Below, piece by piece: positions 8,740 to 17,640 of a stretch of DNA of 64,000 nucleotides (the first letter of the stretch is position 1; each line of letters begins with the position of its first letter). The DNA is taken from assembly GCF_015354405.1 (NCBI RefSeq), contig NZ_JADKYP010000016.1:1-64000 (forward strand), read 5' to 3'. This DNA comes from Nocardia sp. BSTN01 (GTDB lineage: Bacteria > Actinomycetota > Actinomycetes > Mycobacteriales > Mycobacteriaceae). Made by a program: the position numbers and the translations under genes. The notes under the pieces were generated by a model that saw only the letters and a program-made list of their open reading frames with translations, was not told the DNA's origin and did not search any database.

Positions 8740-9510
8740 TCAGATCTTGCGAATCACCGTGACGACCTTGCCCAGGATCTGGGCGTCGTTACCGTCGATC
8801 GGATCGAACAGCGGGTTGTGCGGCATCAGCCACACCTGATCGCCGGTGCGTTTGAACGTCTTGACCGTCGCCTCGCCCTCGATCATCGCGGCGACGATAT
8901 CGCCGTTGTCGGCGACGTTCTGCTGGCGGACCACCACCCAGTCGCCGTCGCAGATCGCCGCGTCGACCATCGATTCGCCGACGACCTTCAGCAGGAACAG
9001 CGAACCCTCGCCGACCAGTTCGCGCGGCAGCGGGAACACGTCCTCGACCGCCTGTTCGGCGAGGATCGGCCCACCGGCGGCGATACGGCCCAGTACCGGC
9101 ACATAGGCGGGGGCGGGGGTCGCGTCGGAGGTTTCGGTCGCCACCGCGCGCAGCACCGGCGCGGCACCGGCCGCCCGCACGGCGGTCTCGTCCAGGCCGC
9201 GGACGTCGACCGCGCGGGGTCGATTGGGGTCGCGGCGCAGATAGCCCTTGCGCTCGAGCGCGCGCAGCTGATGCGCGACCGAAGAGGTGGAGGTGAGTCC
9301 GACCGCGTCGCCGATCTCACGGATGCTCGGGGGATAGCCGCGTTCGTTCACCGAGGTCCGGATGACCTCGAGTACCTTGCGCTGGCGGACGGTGAGATCC
9401 GCTCCGTTGCCGGGGGTTTCGGTGTCACCGGCCGGCACCTGGGCGCCGTCGGGGGAGACCGTGCCGTCGCCGGCCGCCTCCTCGTGTCCGACCACCGTAC
9501 GTTCGCTCAC
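8740..9510 (-). CDS. lexA: LexA SOS repressor and autoprotease
   Basis: The protein has 256 residues. The N-terminal winged helix-turn-helix (about 40-105) carries [20 protein letters not shown]. The self-cleavage site Ala145-Gly146 lies in GRIAAGG. The catalytic Ser180 is in GESM and Lys217 is in EATVKTF. LexA represses DNA-damage genes until RecA filaments trigger its cleavage. The GTG at 9508-9510 is chosen because GGAGG lies nine bases upstream; the frame is open to 9651, but that start would lie inside the LexA operator. The N-terminal extension of about 35 residues is acidic and Gly/Thr-rich. Autoregulation is expected from the SOS box at 9644-9659. Confidence 0.96.
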   Translation of the reverse strand: MSERTVVGHEEAAGDGTVSPDGAQVPAGDTETPGNGADLTVRQRKVLEVIRTSVNERGYPPSIREIGDAVGLTSTSSVAHQLRALERKGYLRRDPNRPRAVDVRGLDETAVRAAGAAPVLRAVATETSDATPAPAYVPVLGRIAAGGPILAEQAVEDVFPLPRELVGEGSLFLLKVVGESMVDAAICDGDWVVVRQQNVADNGDIVAAMIEGEATVKTFKRTGDQVWLMPHNPLFDPIDGNDAQILGKVVTVIRKI

Positions 9511-9643
9511 GCTCGCCGTCCTCCGTTCGTCTGTCTGCCGGGGCGTGTCTGTCGGGTTCTGCCGACGTGGGTTCTGCCGGCGCGGGGTTCTGCCGGCGCC
9601 GCCGGATCGCGTGCTTCGAATGTAGTCCGCCCGCGGCCAGGTT

Positions 9644-9659
9644 TCAAACATCTGTTCGA
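9644..9659. promoter_or_regulatory. SOS box in front of lexA
   Basis: TCAAACATCTGTTCGA matches the actinobacterial LexA consensus TCGAACNNNNGTTCGA at 11 of 12 defined positions. It lies about 135 bases upstream of the lexA start in the lexA-LysM divergent region. Confidence 0.85.
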
Positions 9660-9707
9660 CGCATGTCGGCGTGGCTGGTGACTTTGTCGCCCCCGCGTGG
9701 TAAGAAT

Positions 9708-9738
9708 TCGAACATCAGTTCTTCGAACAGATGAGCGA
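9708..9738. promoter_or_regulatory. tandem SOS boxes in front of the LysM gene
   Basis: TCGAACATCAGTTCTT (9708-9723) has an intact left half and GTTC. It shares one base with a second, weaker box TCGAACAGATGAGCGA (9723-9738). A TAAGAAT sequence at 9701-9707 is a possible -10 partly under the operator. Bound LexA would cover the promoter. Confidence 0.7.
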
Positions 9739-9810
9739 ATACGCCACAACTCTCATACCCCTGTGATCCATCCGCCCAGCACTCGTCACAGCATTCATGG
9801 AGGTCGTCAG

Positions 9811-10302
9811 ATGCGTACCGCGATCGATGAATTCAGCACGATCGGCGTCCGGGCCGGTTCGTCCGGCGACGCTCCCGTCCACACCGTGCGGCCGGTCCGG
9901 CGCCACCGCCGGGCCGACCTCCGGCGTCCCCGTGGTCCGCAGCGCCCGCATGTCGTGGCGGGCTACGACCGGGTGCCGGTCGCCACTCCGGCCCGCGGGC
10001 CGCATCCGCTCCAGAGGGTGGAACAGGCCCGCATCGGGCTGGCCACCCTCGCGGCGACCGCACTGCTCACCGCGGCGGCGGTCTGTGGCCTCCTGGGCGT
10101 GGCGCAGCTGCGAGACGCGGGCGGTCCGGCGTCCACGCAGACGGTCCAGGTGCAGCCCGGCGAATCGCTGTCCGACCTCGCGCAGCGGGTGGCGCCGAAG
10201 GGTGCGGTGCGCGACACGGTGGCCCGCATCGTGGAGTTGAACGGACTGCGCGGCACCGAAGTGGCCGCCGGGCGCACGCTCGTGGTTCCGGCATCGCGAT
10301 AA
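9811..10302 (+). CDS. SOS-controlled LysM membrane protein (Rv2719c/ChiZ-like)
   Basis: The protein has 163 residues. A basic N-terminus (30-45, RRHRRADLRRPRG) precedes one membrane segment at about 74-97, then a LysM peptidoglycan-binding domain at 110-160 (VQPGESLSDLAQRVAP, ARIVELNGL, GRTLVVP). From memory, the M. tuberculosis gene in the same place, divergent from lexA, encodes a DNA-damage-induced cell-wall protein that delays division. The layout and the LexA boxes here point to the same job. GGAGGT at 9799-9804 supports the start at 9811 over the GTG at 9697, which lies before the operator. Confidence 0.85.
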   Translation: MRTAIDEFSTIGVRAGSSGDAPVHTVRPVRRHRRADLRRPRGPQRPHVVAGYDRVPVATPARGPHPLQRVEQARIGLATLAATALLTAAAVCGLLGVAQLRDAGGPASTQTVQVQPGESLSDLAQRVAPKGAVRDTVARIVELNGLRGTEVAAGRTLVVPASR

Positions 10303-10437
10303 GCCGTGGTCGAGGGGTCCCGGGGCGCGCCGTCGCATGGCCGGATTTATTGATCCACAACTGAAACATGTTGCTACTCTGCTCGGAATGTGATCGGGGC
10401 TACATTCTCCGCCAACGGATTTCGAGGACGAGGCATC

Positions 10438-11691
10438 ATGGTGCACACCCTCCATCGGGCGCTGCCGCGACTGTTCGCACGCACGGCCGCACTGCTCATC
10501 TGTTTCGTGATCGCCTGTGCCGCGGCACCCGCGGTGCGCGCGGAGGCGGGATACACCGCATATCTGGACATTCCGGTGGTGAATGGCGCAGGGGAGAGCG
10601 CCGGCGGCCTGAATCCGGAGCTGCCACTGGACAATTCGACGCTGGCCGCGGCGCTCGAGCAGGCCCGCGCCGACGGGATCGCACCACGGCGGTACGCGGC
10701 CCTGCTACACCAGTATTGGCTGACGGTGGCCACCGCCGATGCCGACATCGACCTGGCCGCGTGGGATCCGATCCGTGGAGTGGCCGCGAATTCGCGCACC
10801 TTCACCCAGGTCTACGTGAACTACCTCCGGCTGACGACCGCCCATCCGGAGTTCTACTGGACAGGGCTGGCCGGACTGGCAGGCGGATCGTTCGCCTCGG
10901 GATTCTTCGATATGAGCGATGTGGCAACGATTCTCAGCGTGCCGGGTATCCACCAGCTCGGCGGCGCGGTCGCGGATCTGCTGCGGGCCACACCGCCGCA
11001 GCTCGTCGCGGTGCTGCCCGCCGACATCCGGCTCCTGGCCACCGAGGGGCCGAGACTCACCGCCGAGGATCTGGCGTGGTTCCAGACCCGGCTGATGATC
11101 ATGCAGAAGCACATCTTCCTCGACCAGGTGCCGATGCACGAGGCCTATATCGCCGCAGGGTTGCCCGCGATCGAGGAGATGTACGCCGCCGGTGTGCTCG
11201 ACGACAACGCGGTGCAGGCCTGGCGCTCACTCGCCACGGGCACGGTCGCCGGGTACGACGACGCGCTGATGCGGATGACCGATCGCGAACAGAATCAGAT
11301 CATCGCCGATCAATGGGATGTCACCTCGCGGGGACAGGGTGCGATGGGCCGGGTGATGACCTACGTCAGCACCCTGGCGGCCAAACCCGCGGTGCCCGGC
11401 GTTCGCGCACCGGGTGTGTTCGCGCCGACCGCCGTATCGGCCGAGGTCGACGGGCGCGCGATGACGCTGCGCACCCCGTTGCCCGCCTTCAACTGGGCCG
11501 ACCGCGACCCGCGCTGGACCTACATCACCGGCGATCTGGTGCCGTGTTACGAACGGATGCAGGCCGCTCCGGGGCTCGCCCGCCAGGTGCTGTCGGTGCC
11601 GTTCGCCGGTGATCTCGCTGCCGGACGATTGCTCAATCGCCTACCGGATCTGCTCACCGACCTGACGAGCCAGTGGCAACTGACGGCGTGA
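10438..11691 (+). CDS. secreted protein of unknown function
   Basis: The protein has 417 residues. The first 36 form a signal peptide: RALPRLFARTAALLICFVIA, then an Ala-rich cleavage region before EAGYTAYLDIP. The mature part is alpha-helical in appearance, with no repeats and no further membrane span. I do not recognise the family. Notable segments are HQYWLTVATADADIDLAAWDP, NSRTFTQVYVNYLRL, LPAFNWADRDPRWTYI and a few Met-rich turns. GAGGACGAGG lies just before the ATG at 10438. Upstream, AACATGTT within a short AT-rich stretch could be a promoter or operator element. It stands alone between the LysM gene and nrdR. Extracellular or wall location is the only safe inference. Confidence 0.8.
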   Translation: MVHTLHRALPRLFARTAALLICFVIACAAAPAVRAEAGYTAYLDIPVVNGAGESAGGLNPELPLDNSTLAAALEQARADGIAPRRYAALLHQYWLTVATADADIDLAAWDPIRGVAANSRTFTQVYVNYLRLTTAHPEFYWTGLAGLAGGSFASGFFDMSDVATILSVPGIHQLGGAVADLLRATPPQLVAVLPADIRLLATEGPRLTAEDLAWFQTRLMIMQKHIFLDQVPMHEAYIAAGLPAIEEMYAAGVLDDNAVQAWRSLATGTVAGYDDALMRMTDREQNQIIADQWDVTSRGQGAMGRVMTYVSTLAAKPAVPGVRAPGVFAPTAVSAEVDGRAMTLRTPLPAFNWADRDPRWTYITGDLVPCYERMQAAPGLARQVLSVPFAGDLAAGRLLNRLPDLLTDLTSQWQLTA

Positions 11692-11850
11692 GCGGCCCCG
11701 GTCGCGGGTCCGCATGGGCCGGGGCGAACGCCGTACGGGTATCCTGAAAGACGCTCAGGACATACGTGGTGAGTGCGGCTGTATCGGCGGAACAGGTCGA
11801 GAACAGGCAGCTCGTCGCGAACCGACGCAGGCATCGACGAAGGATCCCGG

Positions 11851-12327
11851 ATGCATTGCCCGTACTGTCGGCACCCGGATTCGCGGGTGGTCGACTCGCG
11901 TGAGGCCGAGGAAGGCAGCGCGATCAGGCGCCGTCGCGCATGTCCGCAGTGCGGGCGCCGCTTCACCACGGTCGAGACCGCGATCCTCTCGGTGGTCAAA
12001 CGCAGCGGTGTCACCGAACCGTTCAGCCGCGAGAAGGTGATTCGTGGCGTCCGCCGGGCCTGCCAGGGGCGTGAGGTCGACGACGACGCCCTGAACCTGC
12101 TCGCCCAGCAGGTCGAGGATGCGGTGCGCGCGAAGGGTTCTCCGGAGGTGCCGAGCCACGAGGTCGGTCTGGCCATCCTCGGGCCGCTGCGCGATCTGGA
12201 CGAGGTCGCCTATCTGCGCTTCGCGTCGGTCTACCGGTCCTTCAGCTCCGCCGACGATTTCGAACGCGAAATCGACGCTCTGCGCCGCCACCGCGCCGAA
12301 CGGTCGGTGGCCGCCGGCGCCGACTGA
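11851..12327 (+). CDS. nrdR: NrdR transcriptional repressor of ribonucleotide reductase
   Basis: The protein has 158 residues, the normal length. The N-terminal zinc ribbon uses Cys3, Cys6, Cys31 and Cys34 (MHCPYC and CPQC). The ATP-cone domain covers about 48-138 ([35 protein letters not shown]). NrdR senses ATP and dATP and represses nrd genes by binding NrdR boxes. The start at 11851, with AAGGA seven bases upstream, gives the canonical MHCPYC beginning. Its stop touches the stop of the convergent hrpA. No nrd gene is in the window. Confidence 0.97.
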   Translation: MHCPYCRHPDSRVVDSREAEEGSAIRRRRACPQCGRRFTTVETAILSVVKRSGVTEPFSREKVIRGVRRACQGREVDDDALNLLAQQVEDAVRAKGSPEVPSHEVGLAILGPLRDLDEVAYLRFASVYRSFSSADDFEREIDALRRHRAERSVAAGAD

Positions 12328-15300
12328 TCAGCGGGGCCGGGCCCCGGCCGGCGCGGCGCCGATTCCGTCGATGGCCTTGATGATGCGCTTGGCGGACACC
12401 GGATATGGCGTGCCCAGCTGTTGTGCGAACAGGCTCACCCGCAGTTCCTCGATCATCCACCAGATCTCGGTGACGTCGGCGGCCGTGCGACGTGGGCCGG
12501 GAAGACGATCGAGCAGTCGCGCGTACGCGGCGTGCACCCGGTCCAGTTCGGCCGCGCCTTGACGGTCGCGATCGGCCGAGGCGGGCAGCGCGAGCAGCCG
12601 TGCCTCGGCGGCGTGCAGATATCGCGGAATCTCGCGTAGCCGGGCGGTGCCGAATTCGCTGACGAAACTGGCGAAGACCAGTTCGTCGAGCTGCCCGGCG
12701 ACATCGTCGGCGATATCGCGATCGGTCGTGTCGGACAAGGCGGTGCGCACCCGGTGTGCGGCCGCCAGCACCGGGACGACCAGTGCGAGGACGCGCGCGA
12801 CCGCACCGGCGAACTGCGGTCGCACCTGGTCGACGAGCCGGGTGAACTCCTCCGGACTGCGCACCGGACCACCGTGTGCGGCGATCAGTTCGTCGGCCGC
12901 ACAGGCGCGGCAGTCGTCGAGCAGCGCGTCCGTCGATCCGTACGGGTTCTGGCTCAGCGCGAGGCGATCGGAGGCCGACAGTCCCGAGGTGACCGAGCGC
13001 TGCGCGGCCGGCATCTCGCGCAGCAGCAGCGCCCTGGTGCCGGTGCGCATCGCGGCCCGCTGTGCCGCCGGCGACGACAACACCCGCACGGCCACCCCGT
13101 CACCCTCGCTGACCAGGGCGGGATAGCCGGTGATGGTCTGGCCGCCGACCTCACGCCGAATGGTCTGTGGCACGGTACCCAGCGTCTGCGCCGTCCACAC
13201 CGTCGCCGGCGCTCGTTCGGCCGCGCTCGTCGCCTTCGCCACCGATTGCGAAACCTGCTGGGACAGCTGGGTTTTCAAGGCGGCGAGGCTCTTGCCTCGG
13301 GCGAGGACCGCGCCGTCGGGACCGGTGACGGCGAACGTCATCCGCAGATGATCGGGCAGGGCGCCGGGGTCGAGGTCGGCCGCCGCGATCGAGGTCGACG
13401 CCAGTGCCGACAGCTCGCGGGCCAGGCCGGTGCGCAGCGGTTCGGCGCGCGGGGTCAGCCGCGCCAGCGCGGCCCTCGCGAAGTCCGGCGCGGGCACGAC
13501 GCTGCGGCGCAGCTGTTTCGGCAGGGTCTTGATCAGCGCGGCGGCGAGTTCCTCACGCAATCCGGGAAGCAGCCAGTCGAAGCCCACGGCCCGCACATGG
13601 GCGAGCTGGGCGACCGGGATGTGCACGGTCACGCCGTCGTCGGCCTGTCCCGGCTCGAACTGGTAGGTGAGGGGGAAACTCAGTTCGCCCTGCCGCCAGC
13701 TGTCCGGGTAGGCGGCCGGATCCAGCTGGGCCGCTTGGACATTGACCACGGTGGCGGTCGAGAAGTCCAGCAGATGCGGATCCTCACGCTCGGCCTTGCG
13801 CCACCAGCTGTCGAAATGCCGCACCGACACCACGTCGGCGGGAATGCGCTGGTCGTAGAAATCGAACAGCACCTGGTCGTCGACGAGAATGTCGCGCCGG
13901 CGCGCCCGATGTTCCAGATCGGCCACGTCGTCGAGCAGTTCGCGGTTGCGGTGAAAGAACCCGTGCCGGGTCTGCCATTCGCCCTGGACCAGTGCGTGCC
14001 GGATGAACAGTTCCCGCGACAGTTGCGCATCGATGCGGCCGAAGTCGACGCGGCGCTGGGTGACCAGCGGAATGCCGTAGAGGGTGACCCGCTCGTAGGC
14101 CATCGCCGCGCCGCGCCGGGAGGACCAGTGCGGTTCCGAGTAATTGCGTTTGACCAGGTCGCCGGCGAGCCGTTCGGCCCATTCGGGCTCGATCCGCGCC
14201 GCCATGCGGCCCCACAGTCGCGAGGTTTCCACCAGTTCGGCCGCCATCACCCAGCGCGGCGGCTTCTTCGCCAGAGCCGAACCGGGGAAGATCATGAACT
14301 TCGCGCCGCGGGCGCCGAGGAATTCCCGCGATTCCGCCTCGCGCACACCGATGTGCGACAGCATGCCCGCCAGCAGCGCGCGATGGATCCCGTCGCCGTC
14401 CCACGGCAGCGCTTCCGGATTCTGTTGCGGCGCGATCGATTCCGCGGCGGACCAGCCGAGGCTCTTGGTGATGGTGCGCAACTGCCCCTGCAGATCCTGC
14501 CATTCCCGGATGCGCAGATAGTGCAGGAACTCGTCGCGGCACAGTCGCCGGAACTGATTGGAGGACAACGATTTCCGTTGACCTCGCAGGTAGTCCCACA
14601 ATCGCAGATAGGCGAGGAAATCCGAGCCCTCGACGGTGAACCGGGCGTGTTTGGTGTCGGCGGCCTGCTGGAATTCGGCCGGCCGCTCCCGCACGTCCTG
14701 GATCGACAGCGCCGCGACGATGACCAGCACTTCGGACAGGCAGCCGTTGGCCTCGGCGGCGACGAGCATGCGCGCCATCCGCGGATCGACCGGGAGCTGG
14801 GCCATCTGCCGTCCCACCGCGGTGAGTGCCAGCTCGTCTCCGCCCTCCGGCGCGCGCACATGGCCCCCGGCGGCAGCATCGCCGCCGCGTCCGCGGCGCC
14901 GGCGGGCACCGCGTGTGGGCGCGGGCGTCTCGCCGGGGCGCCCGAGCGCGCCGAGTTCCAGCAGCAACGCGATGCCGTCGCGGATCGCCCGCCGGTCCGG
15001 TGCCTCCACGAACGGAAAGCTCTCGATGTCGCCGAGTCCCAGCGCGGTCATCTGCAGGATGACCGCGGCCAGGTTGGTGCGCAGGATCTCCGGCTCGGTG
15101 AAGGCGGGGCGGGCCTCGAAGTCCTCCTCGGAGTAGAGCCGGACGCAGATACCGTCGGCCACACGTCCGCAGCGTCCGGACCGTTGCCGTGCGGAGGCCT
15201 GTGAGATCGGCTCGATCGGCAGGCGCTGCACCTTGGTGCGCATCGAATAGCGGGAGATGCGCGCGGTGCCCGGGTCCACCACGTAGCGGATGCCCGGCAC

Positions 15301-16437
15301 GGTGAGCGAGGTCTCGGCGACGTTGGTGGCCAGCACCACACGGCGACCGGTGTGCGGCTGGAAGACCCGGTGCTGTTCGGCCGCGGACAGTCGCGCGTAC
15401 AGCGGAACGATCTCGGTCCGTGGCAGTTTCAGGTCGCGCAGGGTGTCGGCGGTGTCGCGGATCTCGCGTTCACCGGACAGGAAGACCAGCACGTCCCCGT
15501 CGCCCTCGGCGAGCAGTTCGCGCACCGCGTCGCCGATGGCATCGGTCTGGTCGCGAGCGTCCTCGGCGCTGCCGCGTCCGCTCGGCCGGCCGCGCCGCGG
15601 CGCCGGTTGCTCCTCGAACTCGTCCTCGTCGTCGGTGTCGGTCATTTCGGGAGCCAGCGGGCGATACCGGATTTCGACCGGATAGGACCGGCCCGACACC
15701 TCGACGATCGGCGCCGGCTCGCCGGAGACCGGATCGGCGAAATGGCGGGCGAACAGCTCCGGGTCGATGGTCGCCGAGGTGATGATCACCTTGAGGTCCG
15801 GACGCTTCGGCAGCAGCGACCTCAGGTAGCCGAGCAGGAAGTCGATGTTGAGGCTGCGCTCGTGCGCCTCGTCGATGATGATCGTGTCGTAGCGGCGCAG
15901 CAGCCGGTCGCGCTGGATTTCGGCCAGCAGGATGCCGTCGGTCATCAATTTGATCAGGGTGCGATCGGAGGCCTGATCGGTGAAGCGCACGGTGTAGCCG
16001 ACGACGTCGCCGAGTTCGGTATCGAGTTCGGCGGCAATGCGTTCGGCCACCGTCCGGGCCGCCAATCGCCGAGGCTGGGTGTGGCCGATGGTGCCGCGGA
16101 TCCCGCGCCCGAGTTCCAGGCAGATCTTCGGGATCTGCGTGGTCTTACCCGAGCCCGTCTCCCCGGCGATCACCACGACCTGATGGGCGGCGATCGCGGC
16201 GGCGATGTCGTCGCGATGGGCGGAGACGGGCAGTTGTTCGGGATAGCGAATGGCCGGGACGGCGCCGCGGCGGGTCTCGATACGGGCCTGCGCGGCGGTT
16301 ATCTCGCGCTCCAGCCGCTCGATCTCACCGTCGTCGCCGTGCGCCTTGTCCAGCCGTCGGCGCAGCCGGTGTTCGTCGCGGAGGGAGAGGTCGGCCAGGC
16401 GAGCGCGCAGCTCGCGGGTGGTGGCAGTCGAGGTCAT
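12328..16437 (-). CDS. hrpA: HrpA-type ATP-dependent RNA helicase (DEAH family)
   Basis: The protein has 1369 residues, close to E. coli HrpA (about 1300). It has Walker A GETGSGKTT at 92-100, the DEAH box at 189-192 (IIIDEAHERS), and the helicase C motif QRSGRCGR. HA2 and OB-fold regions follow, with a long C-terminal DUF3418 region. An insertion near residues 265-300 is acidic and low in complexity (DTDDEDEFEEQPAPRRGRPSG), and a second lies before GDELALTAVG. HrpA unwinds structured RNA and is linked in E. coli to mRNA processing and rescue of stalled ribosomes. The ATG at 16437 gives MTSTATTRELRARL; the upstream frame is Ser/Pro-rich and lacks helicase similarity. Confidence 0.95.
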   Translation of the reverse strand: MTSTATTRELRARLADLSLRDEHRLRRRLDKAHGDDGEIERLEREITAAQARIETRRGAVPAIRYPEQLPVSAHRDDIAAAIAAHQVVVIAGETGSGKTTQIPKICLELGRGIRGTIGHTQPRRLAARTVAERIAAELDTELGDVVGYTVRFTDQASDRTLIKLMTDGILLAEIQRDRLLRRYDTIIIDEAHERSLNIDFLLGYLRSLLPKRPDLKVIITSATIDPELFARHFADPVSGEPAPIVEVSGRSYPVEIRYRPLAPEMTDTDDEDEFEEQPAPRRGRPSGRGSAEDARDQTDAIGDAVRELLAEGDGDVLVFLSGEREIRDTADTLRDLKLPRTEIVPLYARLSAAEQHRVFQPHTGRRVVLATNVAETSLTVPGIRYVVDPGTARISRYSMRTKVQRLPIEPISQASARQRSGRCGRVADGICVRLYSEEDFEARPAFTEPEILRTNLAAVILQMTALGLGDIESFPFVEAPDRRAIRDGIALLLELGALGRPGETPAPTRGARRRRGRGGDAAAGGHVRAPEGGDELALTAVGRQMAQLPVDPRMARMLVAAEANGCLSEVLVIVAALSIQDVRERPAEFQQAADTKHARFTVEGSDFLAYLRLWDYLRGQRKSLSSNQFRRLCRDEFLHYLRIREWQDLQGQLRTITKSLGWSAAESIAPQQNPEALPWDGDGIHRALLAGMLSHIGVREAESREFLGARGAKFMIFPGSALAKKPPRWVMAAELVETSRLWGRMAARIEPEWAERLAGDLVKRNYSEPHWSSRRGAAMAYERVTLYGIPLVTQRRVDFGRIDAQLSRELFIRHALVQGEWQTRHGFFHRNRELLDDVADLEHRARRRDILVDDQVLFDFYDQRIPADVVSVRHFDSWWRKAEREDPHLLDFSTATVVNVQAAQLDPAAYPDSWRQGELSFPLTYQFEPGQADDGVTVHIPVAQLAHVRAVGFDWLLPGLREELAAALIKTLPKQLRRSVVPAPDFARAALARLTPRAEPLRTGLARELSALASTSIAAADLDPGALPDHLRMTFAVTGPDGAVLARGKSLAALKTQLSQQVSQSVAKATSAAERAPATVWTAQTLGTVPQTIRREVGGQTITGYPALVSEGDGVAVRVLSSPAAQRAAMRTGTRALLLREMPAAQRSVTSGLSASDRLALSQNPYGSTDALLDDCRACAADELIAAHGGPVRSPEEFTRLVDQVRPQFAGAVARVLALVVPVLAAAHRVRTALSDTTDRDIADDVAGQLDELVFASFVSEFGTARLREIPRYLHAAEARLLALPASADRDRQGAAELDRVHAAYARLLDRLPGPRRTAADVTEIWWMIEELRVSLFAQQLGTPYPVSAKRIIKAIDGIGAAPAGARPR

Positions 16438-16575
16438 TGCATCGACCAGCGTAGCGAAACCGGCCGTCCGGCCCGTTCCCGCGCTGGTCGGGACGCCGAA
16501 TCGTGAAGATAACCGAATCGTTGCTATTGGATGATCTTGGTTCCCTGCCGGGGCCGGATATGCCACCATCGGGCC

Positions 16576-16764
16576 ATGACTGCTGGTTCCGGAACGCCGA
16601 TGTGGGTCCGTGGACTGCGCGTGGTGTCGGTGCTGCTGGGCATTGCCGCACTGGTTCGCGAGGGCGTGCACGCGGTCGCGACGACCGCGTCGAACACGCT
16701 GCGCCGGCCGGTGGCGGCGGAGCCCGCGACGAGGCAGCGCACCTCGCCGATCGGATCGGCCTAG
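16576..16764 (+). pseudogene. decayed copy of the N-terminus of the downstream membrane gene
   Basis: A 62-codon frame begins MTAGSGTPMWVRGLRVV and continues SVLLGIAALV. Residues 6-27 align without gaps to the start of the membrane protein beginning at 16881 (GTPIWIRILRIAVGVLGIVAL), with the same Gly-Thr-Pro-x-Trp opening. Homology then stops and the frame ends at TAG after a Thr/Arg-rich tail. It looks like a partial tandem duplication that lost its other transmembrane segments. It could still encode a one-helix peptide. Confidence 0.5.
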
Positions 16765-16880
16765 GCACGGAGAACTTCTCGTGCCACCGGATGACGCCGG
16801 TGGCAGGGGTCGTCGTCTGCCCGCCGCTGGTGCCGGTCGTGAAACGCCTCGCGGGCCGACCGGTATGCGAGGATCGTACG

Positions 16881-17513
16881 ATGATGGCCCGTGCGGGGAC
16901 GCCGATCTGGATCCGGATCCTGCGGATCGCCGTCGGCGTGCTGGGAATTGTTGCGCTGCTGTGGATTCTGCTCCGCTCCCACGGATCGCCGGACTTCTCC
17001 CTCGGTAACTACCTCAGCTACTTCACCATCGAATCCACTATCGCCGGCGTGCTGGTTCTGCTGGGCGGGGGCCTGCTGGATCCGGCCGCGCGGCGCTGGC
17101 AGGTGGTGCGCGGCGCGGCCACGCTGTATCTGCTGATCACCGCGGTGATCTACGCGGTGCTGCTGGCGAACATCGATGTGATGCTCACCGACAAATGGAT
17201 CAACGACACACTGCATCGGGTGCTGCCGATCGTGGTGGTCGCCGACTGGATTCTGGTGTCGGCACGGCTGCGGGTCTCGGCCGCGCTCATCGGCGGGTGG
17301 CTGGTCTATCCGATCGTCTACTGCGGCTACAGCCTGATCCGCGGCGAAATCGTGGACTGGTATCCGTACCCGTTCCTGGATCCGCGAGTGCACGGCTATC
17401 CGTCGCTGCTGATCGGTGTGGTGATGCTGGCCGCGGTGATCACGCTGCTGGCGATCGCGGTGGCGTGGCTCGGGTCGCTGCACCACCGTCGCGACGCTCC
17501 CGTCCCGGTCTGA
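16881..17513 (+). CDS. Pr6Pr-family integral membrane protein
   Basis: The protein has about 210 residues with six predicted membrane helices (IAVGVLGIVALLWILL, STIAGVLVLLGGGLL, GAATLYLLITAVIYAVLLA, VLPIVVVADWILVS, ALIGGWLVYPIVYCGYSLI, SLLIGVVMLAAVITLLAIAVAWL). The order F-T-I-E-S/T and the central DxxLHRVLPIVVVADW loop, followed by WLVYPIVY and a YPYPFLDP loop, are typical of the actinobacterial Pr6Pr (predicted six-pass) family, whose function is unknown. Two adjacent ATG codons at 16881 and 16884 are both possible starts. Confidence 0.8.
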   Translation: MMARAGTPIWIRILRIAVGVLGIVALLWILLRSHGSPDFSLGNYLSYFTIESTIAGVLVLLGGGLLDPAARRWQVVRGAATLYLLITAVIYAVLLANIDVMLTDKWINDTLHRVLPIVVVADWILVSARLRVSAALIGGWLVYPIVYCGYSLIRGEIVDWYPYPFLDPRVHGYPSLLIGVVMLAAVITLLAIAVAWLGSLHHRRDAPVPV

Positions 17514-17640
17514 TCGCGCGGTTGCCGGTGGATTGCGCGCGCCGGACGACCAGGCCTGTCCGGGCGCGGCGCGGGTAGTCTGGCGGCGCAGGCGATCGGG
17601 TAGGGCCATCGCCACCGGACGACGGGAAGAGGAGCCGAGC

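Noticed and set aside
8740-9651. 303-residue LexA
   Set aside because: That start lies inside the SOS box; GTG 9510 has a good ribosome site and gives the normal size.
12754-15204. 816-codon plus-strand frame inside hrpA
   Set aside because: Antisense shadow of a well-supported helicase gene; Arg/Gly-rich with no domain.
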